Shown here: positions 54,776-63,901 of the stretch, in pieces | Layout of the letters: each line of letters begins with the position of its first letter | Position numbering within the stretch: the first letter of the stretch is position 1 | Assembly (NCBI RefSeq): GCF_004354985.1 | Contig: NZ_SMSK01000023.1 | Coordinates: forward strand, 19,560 to 83,559 | DNA: 64,000 bases | DNA from: Segetibacter sp. 3557_3 | GTDB taxonomy: Bacteria; Bacteroidota; Bacteroidia; Chitinophagales; Chitinophagaceae | Reading direction: 5' to 3' | Notes under the pieces: generated by a model | What the model saw: only the letters and a program-made list of their open reading frames with translations | Databases searched by the model: none | What the model was told of the DNA's origin: nothing | Made by a program: the position numbers and the translations under genes

Positions 54776-57700
54776 ATGAATCTTTCTGCCTATGCTGGAA
54801 AGCACAAGCACCTGTTATCACGTAAGCGCAAATGGATATTAATTTTTCTATTAGCTTCTTTTCATTGTTTTAGTTCCGGTGTATACAGTCAGGGTCATCC
54901 TGCCATCGACGACGAATTTGTTGGTCCCTTTCCAAGTTGGATAAATGTAAAGACACAATTTGGCGCTGTTGGAGATGGGGTTGCTGATGAAACTGCGGTA
55001 CTGCAAGCCGCTTTCGATGCAGTTGGTAATTCAACCAGCACAGCGAGCGTTGTTTATCTTCCGCCCGGAACATACCGTATCACCGCCACGCTACGGATGG
55101 ACTTTAAAACAAGCGTTAGCCTGATCGGAGCAGATCCAGCAACAACAAAAATAAAGTGGGCCGGTCCGGCCGGAGGAACCATGTTATCGGTAAGCGGAAC
55201 GTCGTACTCGCGATTTAACCGTATTACCTGGGATGGTGCGGGCCGTGATACCGCGCTTAATGCTATCGACCAATCTTACGATGGATCAAACGGTTATTTT
55301 GATACGGGAAATGAATATGCCGATAATGTGTTTACCGATGTTAGTCATGGTATCAGGGGTGGGTTCTTAGGTCATGGTTTTGCCGAAACGGCAATTATGC
55401 GCTGTAAGTTTATTCGCAACAAAATTGCGGGCGTTTCGCTGGGCAACTTCAATGCGCTTGATGCCTGGATATGGCACTGCTCATTCCAGGATTGCAACAT
55501 CGGGGTAACTAACTTCTATGGTGCGGGTAACTTTGACGTGTACAATTGCGTGTTTAAAAACTCTGCCTATTACGATATTGTAATGACCAACACGGGGAGG
55601 TTTTCGGTTAGGGATAATACTTCCATTGGTTCAGAAGGGTTCTTTGCGGCAAACTTTACCAGGAACCCCGCACTGATAACCCTTCAATCAAACACCATCC
55701 TCGACTCCCGCAGGGATGCTACCATCTATCTGGGCAATCATGGCCCGGTTGCACTGATTGACAATGTAGTCCGCTCAAGGGTTAATGCTGCCGCGCCCAT
55801 CGTATGGGTAAACCAACACGAAACCGAAAATGACCTCTTCTGCACCGGCAATACTTTTACGGTAAGTAATCCTGTTCAATCCGCATCACGGATGATTATT
55901 GAAGAAAAGTCTGTTGCAAGCCGTGAGCTACTTGGCGGACTGAAGGAGCAAGTACTACCGGGCACCCAACCCAACCTCAACAGGCAGGTGTTTGAAGTGC
56001 CACCAGGCTCCGATGCAGCAGCCATCCAGGCAATTATCAACCAGGCGAACACGTTTAGCGGAAACCGTCCGGTGGTTCACTTTCCACATGGCACTTACTA
56101 TATCAATACAACCCTTAATATTCCAAAGGGGTCCGATATCCAGCTGGTCGGTGATGGTCACGGCGACACCTACCGTACAGAATTGCAATGGGTAGGAACT
56201 ACTGCCGGGCCGGTGATTGACATAGTCGGAGTTTCGAAAGCAACCCTCCGTGATTTTACGGTGAATGGAAACAACTTGGCAACCAACATTCGCATGAGCG
56301 ATATCGACCAGGAAGGCTCGCGCGTATTTATGCACGAAACGGAGGCAAATGTTAACCAGACAAACCTGTTGGTAGATGGATTGGATAATACGTTGGTTTT
56401 AGCGATAAATTCCCGCTTTTCAAGAAGTACCGGCAAGTCGATTGACGTTGTTGGGGGACCGTTTGCTGCGGCTGGCACCCCTCTGAAAGGCAGAACAATC
56501 TTACAGGGTGGATTGGAGTTCGACAACAATCCAAGCCAAAAGATAACCAACGGAGGCAATTTGTTACTAAGGGATGTATGGTATGAGTCAAATATTCACA
56601 CCCCCTATCTACACCTCACGGGTTCGGGCACATTTGCCATAGAAAACTCCCGTATTGCTTCACTCCGGGGAAGGGCACCGGTTATTGATATTTCGAATTT
56701 TGCCGGTAAAGCAACCTTCCTGAATGCCCATATTGAAGATAGAATTTCAATCAACGGCAATGGTGCGCAAACAAAGTTCCTTGGCCTGGGCACCGTATCA
56801 TATGGTCAGACTTATATAGAAAATACTACCTCACCTGCAGGAGATATCCGGAGTTACAATTCCAGATCTGTTGTAAATGCGGACGCCGGAACCGGGAGCA
56901 AAGAAATGGCCAATATCGGCCAGGTAGACGTGAAATTTATTAGTTCAATGTTGGAACCCGGACGGAACGTTCACTCAGAGGTGCTTGCTCCATTGCCGGC
57001 AGGAGTCACCGATGTGCGATTATACCGGGTATGGACCCATTTTGGTGTAAAAGGTATTGACCTTCAACGATCGTCGGGTGTAGATCCACAGGCGAATACT
57101 TTGCTGTCGAACCTAACCGTGAGCACTGGTACACTTTCCCCAAACTTTGCTTCCGCAACAACCACCTATTCGGTTGCAGTAGCAAATAGCATCGCTTCAA
57201 TTAGGGTTACAGCTACTGCAGCTTACCCTGTTCCAACAACCATTCTGATCAACGACACCATCGAAACCAGTGGAACTGCTTCGCGGCCAATAATGCTGTC
57301 TCCTGGTGAAAACAAGATTACCGTAGTAATCAATGGGCCAGGCTTAAAAACCTCAACATATACCATAACCGTAGTAAAAGCCGTCAACAAAGAACCTATT
57401 CTTAACAAGCAAACATTTGCTATCAATGAAAACACAGCGAATGATGTGTTGGTAGGTGCCATCGCAGCTTCAGACGATGACCCGGACCAAACCCTCATTT
57501 ACACGATTACAGCTGGCAACACCGGCAGTGCCTTTGTTGTTTCCGGAAATGAATTAAGGGTTGCTGCTTCCGCATTGCTCGATTTCGAAACCAATCCTGT
57601 ATTTACACTAACCGTGCAGGTAACCGATAACGGAGCACCATCCAAAAGCATTTCGGCAAACGTAATCGTCAACCTGAATGATTTAAACGACAATCCTCCC

Positions 57701-60169
57701 GTAATCATCTCCAATGGCGGTGGATCGACGGCAGCAGTTTCTTTACCCGAAAACAGTACGACGGTTACAACGGTAAAAGCCAGCGACGCTGATGCGGGCG
57801 CAAAGGTCGTTTATAGCTTGTCGGGTCCTGATGCTTCTAGATTTACGATTGATCCCCAAACGGGGGAACTGGCGTTCAAAACTGCACCTGACTTTGAAAG
57901 CCCGCTTGATGCAGGCGCAAATAACGTTTACGAGGTTACGGTTGTTGCAAACGACGGATTGAATATGGATCAACAGCTTTTCACCATTACCGTTCTTGAT
58001 GTATTTGAGGCTCCTGCAAACCGGCCACCTGTAATTACCTCGGGTGGAGGTAGCGCAACGTTGAACATCTCATTAGCCGAAAACATTCTGGCTGTAACGA
58101 CCATCGTGGCAACCGATCCCGATGCAGGTGCAGTTATTTCTTACACCAGGTCCGGCACAGATGCGGGAAGATTTACATTAAATGCCTCCACAGGTGTGCT
58201 GGCTTTCGCCACTGTACCCAACTTTGAAAAACCGGAAGATGCTGGCCTCGACAACGTGTATAACCTTGTTGTGATCGCCAGCGACGGAAAAGGAGGCACG
58301 GATGAGCAAGCCATCACCGTAACAATAACAGACAGTAAGGAACCCCCGGTTATTAAGTCGAACGGTGGTAGTGCTTCTGCAACGATATTGGTTGCTGAAA
58401 ATACAACTGCGGTTACCACAGTTATGGCAGTTGATGAGGATGCAAATGCGGTAGTTACCTATCGCAAAGCAGGGGGCGCAGATGCAGCGAAGTTTAACCT
58501 TGACCCATCCAGTGGCGTATTAACATTTATTCTTCCGCCTGATTTTGAGAAGCCTGCAGACATTGGGGCCGACAACATTTATAATGTAGTGGTACGGGCC
58601 AGTGATGAAACTGGTGCAATCGACGATCAGGCGATCACCATTACCATCACCAATATCAACGAAAATCCGGTAATTGGTTCCAATGGTGGAGGCGCTAATG
58701 CTAGCCTGTCAATCGCCGAAAACACGGTTGCACTCACTACGGTTACAGCAACTGATGTTGACGCGGGTTCAAAAATTACCTACAGCAAATCTGCAGGGGA
58801 TGACCAGGATAAATTTACTATTGACGGTACAACAGGGTTGCTCAAGTTTACCATAGCTCCCGACTTCGATCAGCCTTCCGATGTTGGCGGCAACAACGTT
58901 TACGAGGTTGTTGTACGCGCAACCGACCAATTGGGCTTATGGGATGATCAAAAAATATCGGTAGGCGTGTCAAACATCAACGAGCCCCCCGTTATCACCT
59001 CTGACCTTGGGGGTAATACCGCCCTTGTTAAGGTAAACGAAAATACTACGGCTGTCACTACAGCAATCGCAGTTGACCCGGATGCCGGAAGTAAAATTGT
59101 TTACAGCCTGAAAAATGCGGGAGACGCATCAAAGTTTACGTTAAATGTTAATACGGGATTGCTCGTGTTTAAAACCGCGCCGGATTACGAAAAGCCTGCT
59201 GACGTCGAGAAGGATAACAATTACGAAGTAACGGTCCGGGCAACCGACGGATCCTTTACTGATGAGCAATTGATAACAGTGGCTATCATGAATGTAAATG
59301 ATAATGCACCGGTGATAACCTCTAATGGCGGCGGCGGCTCAGCCGTCATCAGGATGTCGGGGAACTTAACTACAGTAACAACAGTAACCGCTACAGATGA
59401 GGACGCTGGTACGATGCTTACCTTCACGAAAGCTGGCGGGGATAACGCTGACAAGTTTAAGTTTGATCCGTTTACGGGCGTGTTGGAGTTTATAAAGGCA
59501 CCGAACGCCGGAAATCACCAGGGTAATGGCAATAATGTATACCGCGTGTTGGTACGGGTAAGTGACGGGCCGAAAAATGCTGAACAGGCACTCACCATTA
59601 TCGTCACCGATGCACCCGGCCAGGCAATAAATCATCCACCTGTTATTGTATCGTCAGGTGGGAGCGCAACTGCAACTTTGTTGGTCCCTGAAAATGGTGT
59701 ATTGGTAACCACCGTTTTGGCTACGGACCCTGATGACGATGCAATCATTACGTATGCTAAAGCAGGAGGCGCCGACGCATCGAAGTTCAATATTGACCCA
59801 GCTACCGGCGTACTCACCTTTATTGCTGCTCCGGACTTTGAGAACCCGGCCGACAATAACCGCGACAATGTATACGAGGTTAACATCAAAGCAAGTGACG
59901 GTCTTGATGGGGTTGATCACCAATCCCTGATGATTAAAGTGACTGATGTAAATGAGGCCATTCTAAAAACACACGTTTCTCCATACGTTTACCAAAAACC
60001 CGGCTACCCGGCCAATATTTCCATGGCAGCAGATCAGCAGGCCTTGGCTTTTGCCAGGTACCCTTTTCAAGCAACCAAGCAAACCGGGGATGTTTATGCA
60101 TCCGTTCCTGGTCGTTTACATCTCCTTAGCCCATCTAACAATATGACTAAAGCTAATAGGTACAGGTAA
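54776..60169 (+). CDS. Large secreted double beta-helix protein with cadherin-like repeats
   Basis: 1797-residue surface protein. Signal peptide to about residue 39. Two right-handed parallel beta-helix halves of the pectate-lyase-3/GH55 type (about 55-370 and 395-740), each beginning with a long glycine-rich leader such as NVKTQFGAVGDGVADETAV and PVVHFPHGTYYINTTLNI. A cadherin-like beta-sandwich (about 770-860, LSNLTVSTGTLSPNFASATTTY) and one classic cadherin-type domain follow, then seven similar repeats of about 107 residues to about 1725. Each repeat has VTTVxAxDxDAG and PDFExPxDxGxxNVY segments with calcium-ligand-like acidic residues. The tail lacks a recognisable T9SS sorting signal. 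Probable polysaccharide-active or adhesive surface protein; substrate unknown. Confidence 0.85.
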   Translation: MNLSAYAGKHKHLLSRKRKWILIFLLASFHCFSSGVYSQGHPAIDDEFVGPFPSWINVKTQFGAVGDGVADETAVLQAAFDAVGNSTSTASVVYLPPGTYRITATLRMDFKTSVSLIGADPATTKIKWAGPAGGTMLSVSGTSYSRFNRITWDGAGRDTALNAIDQSYDGSNGYFDTGNEYADNVFTDVSHGIRGGFLGHGFAETAIMRCKFIRNKIAGVSLGNFNALDAWIWHCSFQDCNIGVTNFYGAGNFDVYNCVFKNSAYYDIVMTNTGRFSVRDNTSIGSEGFFAANFTRNPALITLQSNTILDSRRDATIYLGNHGPVALIDNVVRSRVNAAAPIVWVNQHETENDLFCTGNTFTVSNPVQSASRMIIEEKSVASRELLGGLKEQVLPGTQPNLNRQVFEVPPGSDAAAIQAIINQANTFSGNRPVVHFPHGTYYINTTLNIPKGSDIQLVGDGHGDTYRTELQWVGTTAGPVIDIVGVSKATLRDFTVNGNNLATNIRMSDIDQEGSRVFMHETEANVNQTNLLVDGLDNTLVLAINSRFSRSTGKSIDVVGGPFAAAGTPLKGRTILQGGLEFDNNPSQKITNGGNLLLRDVWYESNIHTPYLHLTGSGTFAIENSRIASLRGRAPVIDISNFAGKATFLNAHIEDRISINGNGAQTKFLGLGTVSYGQTYIENTTSPAGDIRSYNSRSVVNADAGTGSKEMANIGQVDVKFISSMLEPGRNVHSEVLAPLPAGVTDVRLYRVWTHFGVKGIDLQRSSGVDPQANTLLSNLTVSTGTLSPNFASATTTYSVAVANSIASIRVTATAAYPVPTTILINDTIETSGTASRPIMLSPGENKITVVINGPGLKTSTYTITVVKAVNKEPILNKQTFAINENTANDVLVGAIAASDDDPDQTLIYTITAGNTGSAFVVSGNELRVAASALLDFETNPVFTLTVQVTDNGAPSKSISANVIVNLNDLNDNPPVIISNGGGSTAAVSLPENSTTVTTVKASDADAGAKVVYSLSGPDASRFTIDPQTGELAFKTAPDFESPLDAGANNVYEVTVVANDGLNMDQQLFTITVLDVFEAPANRPPVITSGGGSATLNISLAENILAVTTIVATDPDAGAVISYTRSGTDAGRFTLNASTGVLAFATVPNFEKPEDAGLDNVYNLVVIASDGKGGTDEQAITVTITDSKEPPVIKSNGGSASATILVAENTTAVTTVMAVDEDANAVVTYRKAGGADAAKFNLDPSSGVLTFILPPDFEKPADIGADNIYNVVVRASDETGAIDDQAITITITNINENPVIGSNGGGANASLSIAENTVALTTVTATDVDAGSKITYSKSAGDDQDKFTIDGTTGLLKFTIAPDFDQPSDVGGNNVYEVVVRATDQLGLWDDQKISVGVSNINEPPVITSDLGGNTALVKVNENTTAVTTAIAVDPDAGSKIVYSLKNAGDASKFTLNVNTGLLVFKTAPDYEKPADVEKDNNYEVTVRATDGSFTDEQLITVAIMNVNDNAPVITSNGGGGSAVIRMSGNLTTVTTVTATDEDAGTMLTFTKAGGDNADKFKFDPFTGVLEFIKAPNAGNHQGNGNNVYRVLVRVSDGPKNAEQALTIIVTDAPGQAINHPPVIVSSGGSATATLLVPENGVLVTTVLATDPDDDAIITYAKAGGADASKFNIDPATGVLTFIAAPDFENPADNNRDNVYEVNIKASDGLDGVDHQSLMIKVTDVNEAILKTHVSPYVYQKPGYPANISMAADQQALAFARYPFQATKQTGDVYASVPGRLHLLSPSNNMTKANRYR
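57700..59960 (+). repeat. Seven intragenic repeats of about 320 bp (cadherin-like domains)
   Basis: Repeat units start near 57700, 58032, 58350, 58669, 58990, 59313 and 59642, spaced 318-332 bp. Each encodes VI(I/T/K/G/V)S(N/S)GG, an acidic DxDAG segment and a PDFExPxD...NVYEV segment. One unit (59313 onward) is more divergent, with MSGNLTTVTTV in place of the usual EN. The array may change copy number by recombination. Confidence 0.8.
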
Positions 60170-60289
60170 TTTGTTTTTCGTAACAGACGCTGCGAAATGA
60201 GATGACGATCTAAAAAGTTGGGCTGTTTGTTGGATTACCAATCGATGTCGTTTAATTAAGTTGCTTGTCACTTAACCAGCTCAATAAAG

Positions 60290-60421
60290 CTATGCAGTAC
60301 AAGCGTGCGACTCACCAATAAATGGGGACACAGCGCCGGTCCGACTGCGCAGCTGGCGGGCAACAATGTTCGATAGCAATCCAGGCGATGGTTCCAAAAA
60401 ATTCCTTAACTAAACGACATT
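60290..60421 (+). repeat. Dispersed intergenic element, copy F
   Basis: Starts CTATGCAGTACAAGCGTGCG and continues CTCACCAATAAATGG, GCGCAGCTGGCGGGCAACAATG and a CAATCC stretch. The middle is shared with copy E. The right end is degraded. It lies 56 bp before another copy in the same orientation. Confidence 0.65.
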
Positions 60422-60477
60422 GGCTTACCGATTATCGTTTAAGTAAGCAGCGGTATGTACTGATCTGCGTGGTGTTC

Positions 60478-60630
60478 CTATGCAGTACAAAGCTGCGCAT
60501 AGAATAATCCCGACGGGAGCGAAATCCGTCAAATATTCTCGGTCCGACCGCCTCAGCCGGGCAGACCGATGTTTAATAACGATACGCAGCCGGTTCTGAA
60601 AAAAATTGCTTAGAAAAACAATTGCATATT
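60478..60630 (+). repeat. Dispersed intergenic element, copy G
   Basis: Starts with the same CTATGCAGTACAA as copy F, has a CCCGACGGGAGCGAAATCCGTC inner part, then CAGCCGGGCAGACCGATG, and the right end TAGAAAAACAATTGCATATTG found in copies C and E. Confidence 0.65.
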
Positions 60631-60681
60631 GACTAAATTCAAAATACCTATCCTCCGCATCCATCACTATTTTCGCCTTTG

Positions 60682-60723
60682 AATCTGCAATCCGCAAATT
60701 CGTAATCCGCAATCCGCTAATCC
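60682..60723 (+). repeat. Word-like repeat AATCCGCAATCCGC, left of the GNAT gene
   Basis: Imperfect tandem AATCTGCAATCCGC / AATCCGCAATCCGC ending CTAATCC. The 15-mer at 60708-60722 recurs inverted at 63642-63656, so the pair brackets three genes. Confidence 0.6.
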
Positions 60724-60728
60724 AAACG

Positions 60729-61232
60729 ATGTCTGACGAGGTAACCATTCGCAAATGGCGCAAAGAAGATGCAGCGGCACTTGCGGTCGTGGCCAACAAC
60801 AAAAAAATATGGCTAAATGTCCGCGACAGGTTTCCGTATCCATACAGCATCACCAATGCTGTTGAATGGATTGCCTTTGCCTTAAAATATTCGCCTGCGC
60901 AAAATCTAGCCATCACTTACAAAGGTCACGTGGCAGGAAGCGTAGGCGTGCTTGTAAAGGAAGATGTATACCGGAAGAGCATCGAGATCGGCTACTTTAT
61001 CGGCGAAGCATATTGGGGTAAAGGTGTTGCTACCAAAGCCGTGCAATTGCTGCTTGAATACATTTCCGTGCACTTCCAGGTTATTCGCATTTATGCCGAA
61101 GTGTTTGAGCATAACCGAGCATCAATGCGGGTACTCGAAAAAAATGGCTTTACGCTGGAAAGCATCCGCAAGAAATCGGTGGTAAAAAACCAGGTACTGA
61201 TGGATGACTATGTTTGGGTTAAACTTGTTTAA
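60729..61232 (+). CDS. GNAT family N-acetyltransferase (RimJ/RimL type)
   Basis: 167-residue acetyl-CoA-dependent acetyltransferase. Strand and helix order follow the GNAT fold: VTIRKWRKEDAAALAVVANN at the start, SITNAVEWIAFA, SIEIGYFIGEAYWGKGVATKAVQLL with the acetyl-CoA pyrophosphate loop (WGKGVAT), and the C-terminal RIYAEVFEHNRASMRVLEKNGFTLE. That C-terminus is typical of the RimJ/RimL and spermidine-like groups. Substrate unknown. It is the first of three genes on this strand that sit between inverted word repeats. Confidence 0.9.
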   Translation: MSDEVTIRKWRKEDAAALAVVANNKKIWLNVRDRFPYPYSITNAVEWIAFALKYSPAQNLAITYKGHVAGSVGVLVKEDVYRKSIEIGYFIGEAYWGKGVATKAVQLLLEYISVHFQVIRIYAEVFEHNRASMRVLEKNGFTLESIRKKSVVKNQVLMDDYVWVKLV

Positions 61233-61406
61233 GGCTAGAGCACGGCCAGTCTACGATCGAACATCCGGATCTTCAGGCTCCAATTACAGCGCTTGCCGCG
61301 GCCATCCATCTTCATCAGGGTAGACTAGATGTTTCATCAATAAACGGTCAGCCTCTGCTAATTTGCGGTTCTGAACAAAAATCTTATGACCGGCTTAACT
61401 TAGCAG

Positions 61407-61928
61407 ATGCAATCTTTTCAACCCTATATCGTGTCGGAAGATAGCGCATCCAGGCTGCACCTCGTTGAACCGACGTGGAGACAACGCGTATACTTTATCA
61501 TTTTCCGGGTAGTGCCATTGTTTTTCCTTTTGCAATTGATCCTACTGGCCGTTGCCTCACGTGATGAGCCGGAAATTCCACCTGCAGTTATCATCGGGGT
61601 AATATCAATTACGATTATTCCGGTAGCACTACTGCTCAGCAGGAGCTATGTTGCCGAAGTAGACATTTCGCCAACTTCCATTGGAATTACCAGGAAGTAC
61701 TGCTTTGGCAAGCGAACCTTTGAACATCTTATTACCGATATAAAAGAAATCCGGTGTCGCAAACGGGTGGGAAAAGGTGGCGGATTATTCTACCAGCTCG
61801 CACTCAAAAACAATAGCACACCAACCAAAATGCTGAGTATCCCCACACTGTTTATGAGTGATGCCAAACGAAGCAACATCAACGAAACCCTTCAAAAGAT
61901 CACGGGCTTGCGGGTCGTGAATTCATAA
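61407..61928 (+). CDS. Small membrane protein with PH-like domain (hypothetical)
   Basis: 173 residues. Two hydrophobic segments at about 27-47 and 59-77 (VYFIIFRVVPLFFLLQLILLAV and VIIGVISITIIPVALLL) form a hairpin in the membrane. After them comes a strand-rich region (AEVDISPTSIGITRKYCFGKRTFEHLI, about 82-150) and a C-terminal helix, as in bacterial PH-like domains of small membrane proteins. I do not recognise a named family. It lies between the GNAT gene and the amidase gene on the same strand. Confidence 0.65.
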   Translation: MQSFQPYIVSEDSASRLHLVEPTWRQRVYFIIFRVVPLFFLLQLILLAVASRDEPEIPPAVIIGVISITIIPVALLLSRSYVAEVDISPTSIGITRKYCFGKRTFEHLITDIKEIRCRKRVGKGGGLFYQLALKNNSTPTKMLSIPTLFMSDAKRSNINETLQKITGLRVVNS

Positions 61929-61970
61929 AACAATCCTATCTTCTGCGCTACGCTCAAAAATTCTTTTTCT

Positions 61971-63623
61971 ATGATGAAAGCAGTTTTATTATCAACATTT
62001 TTTTTCTCCTGCTGTCTTTTTGCTGTTTCGCAGGATACCATCTCCCGTGCAGACATCATTACGGCAGGCAGGGTTGTAGGGCTTACCTTCAAAGAGTCAG
62101 AAGCCGACTCGATGCTCCGGGATGTTCGAACCAATCGTAACGATTACAACAATCTCCGCAAATACCCGCTTAATAATAGCACTCCCATCACCCTTGCGCA
62201 TAGCCCGTTATTACCTGGTATGAAGTTCGGGAGCCGTCAACTTCCGGTAGCCTGGGCCATACCGGCAAATGTTTCTGTTCCTGCAAACAAAAACGGGCTT
62301 GCTTTTTATTCTGTACTGCAACTCGCTTCACTCATCAAAAGCAAAAAAATAAGTTCTGTTGAGCTAACCCGGTTCTTTCTTGACCGTTTGCATAAGTACG
62401 CCGACACCCTGGAATGTGTAATATCGTACACCCAGGATATTGCAATGGAACAGGCACGCCAGGCCGACAAAGAGATTGCAGCCGGAAAATACAGGGGCCC
62501 GCTCCACGGCATTCCTTATGGATTAAAAGACCTGTTTTCGGTAAAGGGTACCAAAACAACCTGGGGTGCCGAGCCTTATAAAAATCAGGTGCTTGATGAA
62601 GATGCATTTGTTTACAGCCAGCTTAAAAAGGCCGGGGCTGTTCTCGTGGCCAAGTTTACGCTTGGGGCGCTTGCTATGGGGGACTACTGGTATGGTGGCC
62701 GCACCAAAACTCCATGGGATCTAACCCGTGGTTCCAGTGGTTCTTCGGCGGGTTCTGCCGCTGCAACGGTAGCGGGGCTGGTGCCCTTTGCTATTGGCAC
62801 AGAAACCTGGGGTTCAATCATTTCACCTTCCACCGCCTGCGGCGCTACAGGGTTACGTCCCACATTTGGTAGCATTAGCCGGTCAGGTGCAATGGCGCTT
62901 AGCTGGAGCCTCGATAAGATCGGTCCCATTTGTCGCAATGCCGAAGATGCCGCAATCGTGTTTAATTATATTCATGGCACCGATAGCCTCGACGCCAGTG
63001 CCGTTAACCGGCCTTTTAACTACAGTGGTAAGGCAGACTGGAAGAAGTTGAAGATCGGGTATGCCAAAAACTATTTCGACAAGATCACGGATACAAGTTC
63101 ACCCGACCTGAAGGTGCTGGAAGTTTATCGTAAACTCGGGGCTAACCTTCAGCCCGTTGTTTTTCCCGATAGTGCAGTGTATAATATGGACATTATGGGA
63201 ATAGTTATTGGCGGCGAAAGCGCCGCACTCTTCGATGAGTTTACCCGAACAGAAGTGGACGATATGATGACCCGCCAAACCCGTTCTGACTGGCCAAATT
63301 CGTTTCGCATATCAAGATTGATACCTGCCGTAGAATACCTGAACGCAAACCGGCACCGTTACCTGTTGATGAAAGCGGTTCACCAGTTGTTCAAAGATTA
63401 TGATGTGATAATTTGTCCGACATGGGGCGGCAACCAGTCTGCAATTACCAATTTAACGGGCCACCCTGCTGTTTGTTTTCCTACGGGTTTCAACCGCATC
63501 AAGCTGCCAACCAGTATCACCCTGCTGGGCAAATTGTATGGCGATGCAGCAATCCTTTCGGCAGCAAAGGCCTACCAGGATGCGACCAGTTGGGATGAAA
63601 TGCATCCTGAATTATTCAGGTAA
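61971..63623 (+). CDS. Exported amidase (amidase signature family)
   Basis: 550 residues with a signal peptide (AVLLSTFFFSCCLFAVSQ). The amidase signature Ser-cisSer-Lys triad is present: Lys in PYGLKDLFSV, the cis-Ser in RGSSGSSAGSAAATVAGL and the nucleophile in ETWGSIISPS; GGRTKTPWDLTRGSSG gives the usual loop before it. The N-terminal 140 residues before the amidase core are longer than in GatA. Such secreted amidases hydrolyse amides or aryl-amide bonds in nutrients; the target is unknown. The stop at 63623 is followed by word-like repeats. Confidence 0.9.
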   Translation: MMKAVLLSTFFFSCCLFAVSQDTISRADIITAGRVVGLTFKESEADSMLRDVRTNRNDYNNLRKYPLNNSTPITLAHSPLLPGMKFGSRQLPVAWAIPANVSVPANKNGLAFYSVLQLASLIKSKKISSVELTRFFLDRLHKYADTLECVISYTQDIAMEQARQADKEIAAGKYRGPLHGIPYGLKDLFSVKGTKTTWGAEPYKNQVLDEDAFVYSQLKKAGAVLVAKFTLGALAMGDYWYGGRTKTPWDLTRGSSGSSAGSAAATVAGLVPFAIGTETWGSIISPSTACGATGLRPTFGSISRSGAMALSWSLDKIGPICRNAEDAAIVFNYIHGTDSLDASAVNRPFNYSGKADWKKLKIGYAKNYFDKITDTSSPDLKVLEVYRKLGANLQPVVFPDSAVYNMDIMGIVIGGESAALFDEFTRTEVDDMMTRQTRSDWPNSFRISRLIPAVEYLNANRHRYLLMKAVHQLFKDYDVIICPTWGGNQSAITNLTGHPAVCFPTGFNRIKLPTSITLLGKLYGDAAILSAAKAYQDATSWDEMHPELFR

Positions 63624-63641
63624 AGCCGATTACGAATTCCT

Positions 63642-63656
63642 GATTAGCGGATTGCG
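63642..63656 (-). repeat. Inverted copy of the word repeat (right of the amidase gene)
   Basis: GATTAGCGGATTGCG is the exact reverse complement of CGCAATCCGCTAATC at 60708-60722, at the far end of the three-gene block. Confidence 0.6.
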
Positions 63657-63873
63657 TATTCGAGAAAACCGCGGAGAACGGGAGAGGCAGAGGTTACGCA
63701 GAGGGATAAACAGATTTTGCCGAATTGCGCATCAGAGATTGGTTGATTGCGAATGTGGATTTATGAGAACCGCACGACCAGAGTTTGCGCTGACAGAGAT
63801 CGCCGTATATAGGGACTAAGAAATCTGTGTTGTTTAACTTAGGAATTTTTTGGCGCCAGCTGAATGATCTTTA

Positions 63874-63901
63874 TTGGACATCGTTGTGTCCTTTAGATTT
63901 G
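63874..63901 (+). promoter_or_regulatory. Candidate promoter for a gene beyond the window
   Basis: TTG (63874-63876), 17 bases, TAGATTTG (63894-63901) fits TTG-N17-TAnnTTTG and points to the right. The gene it would serve lies outside the window. Confidence 0.4.

Larger units (their letters stand above)
60170..60728. other. Intergenic region with two dispersed element copies
   Basis: About 560 bp, mostly occupied by two adjacent copies of the dispersed intergenic element (60290-60421 and 60478-60630) and a word-like repeat region just before the GNAT gene. No gene. Confidence 0.6.

Noticed and set aside
59960..60169. T9SS C-terminal sorting domain on the large secreted protein
   Set aside because: The tail lacks the usual beta-rich sorting motif; only a short basic end is seen.
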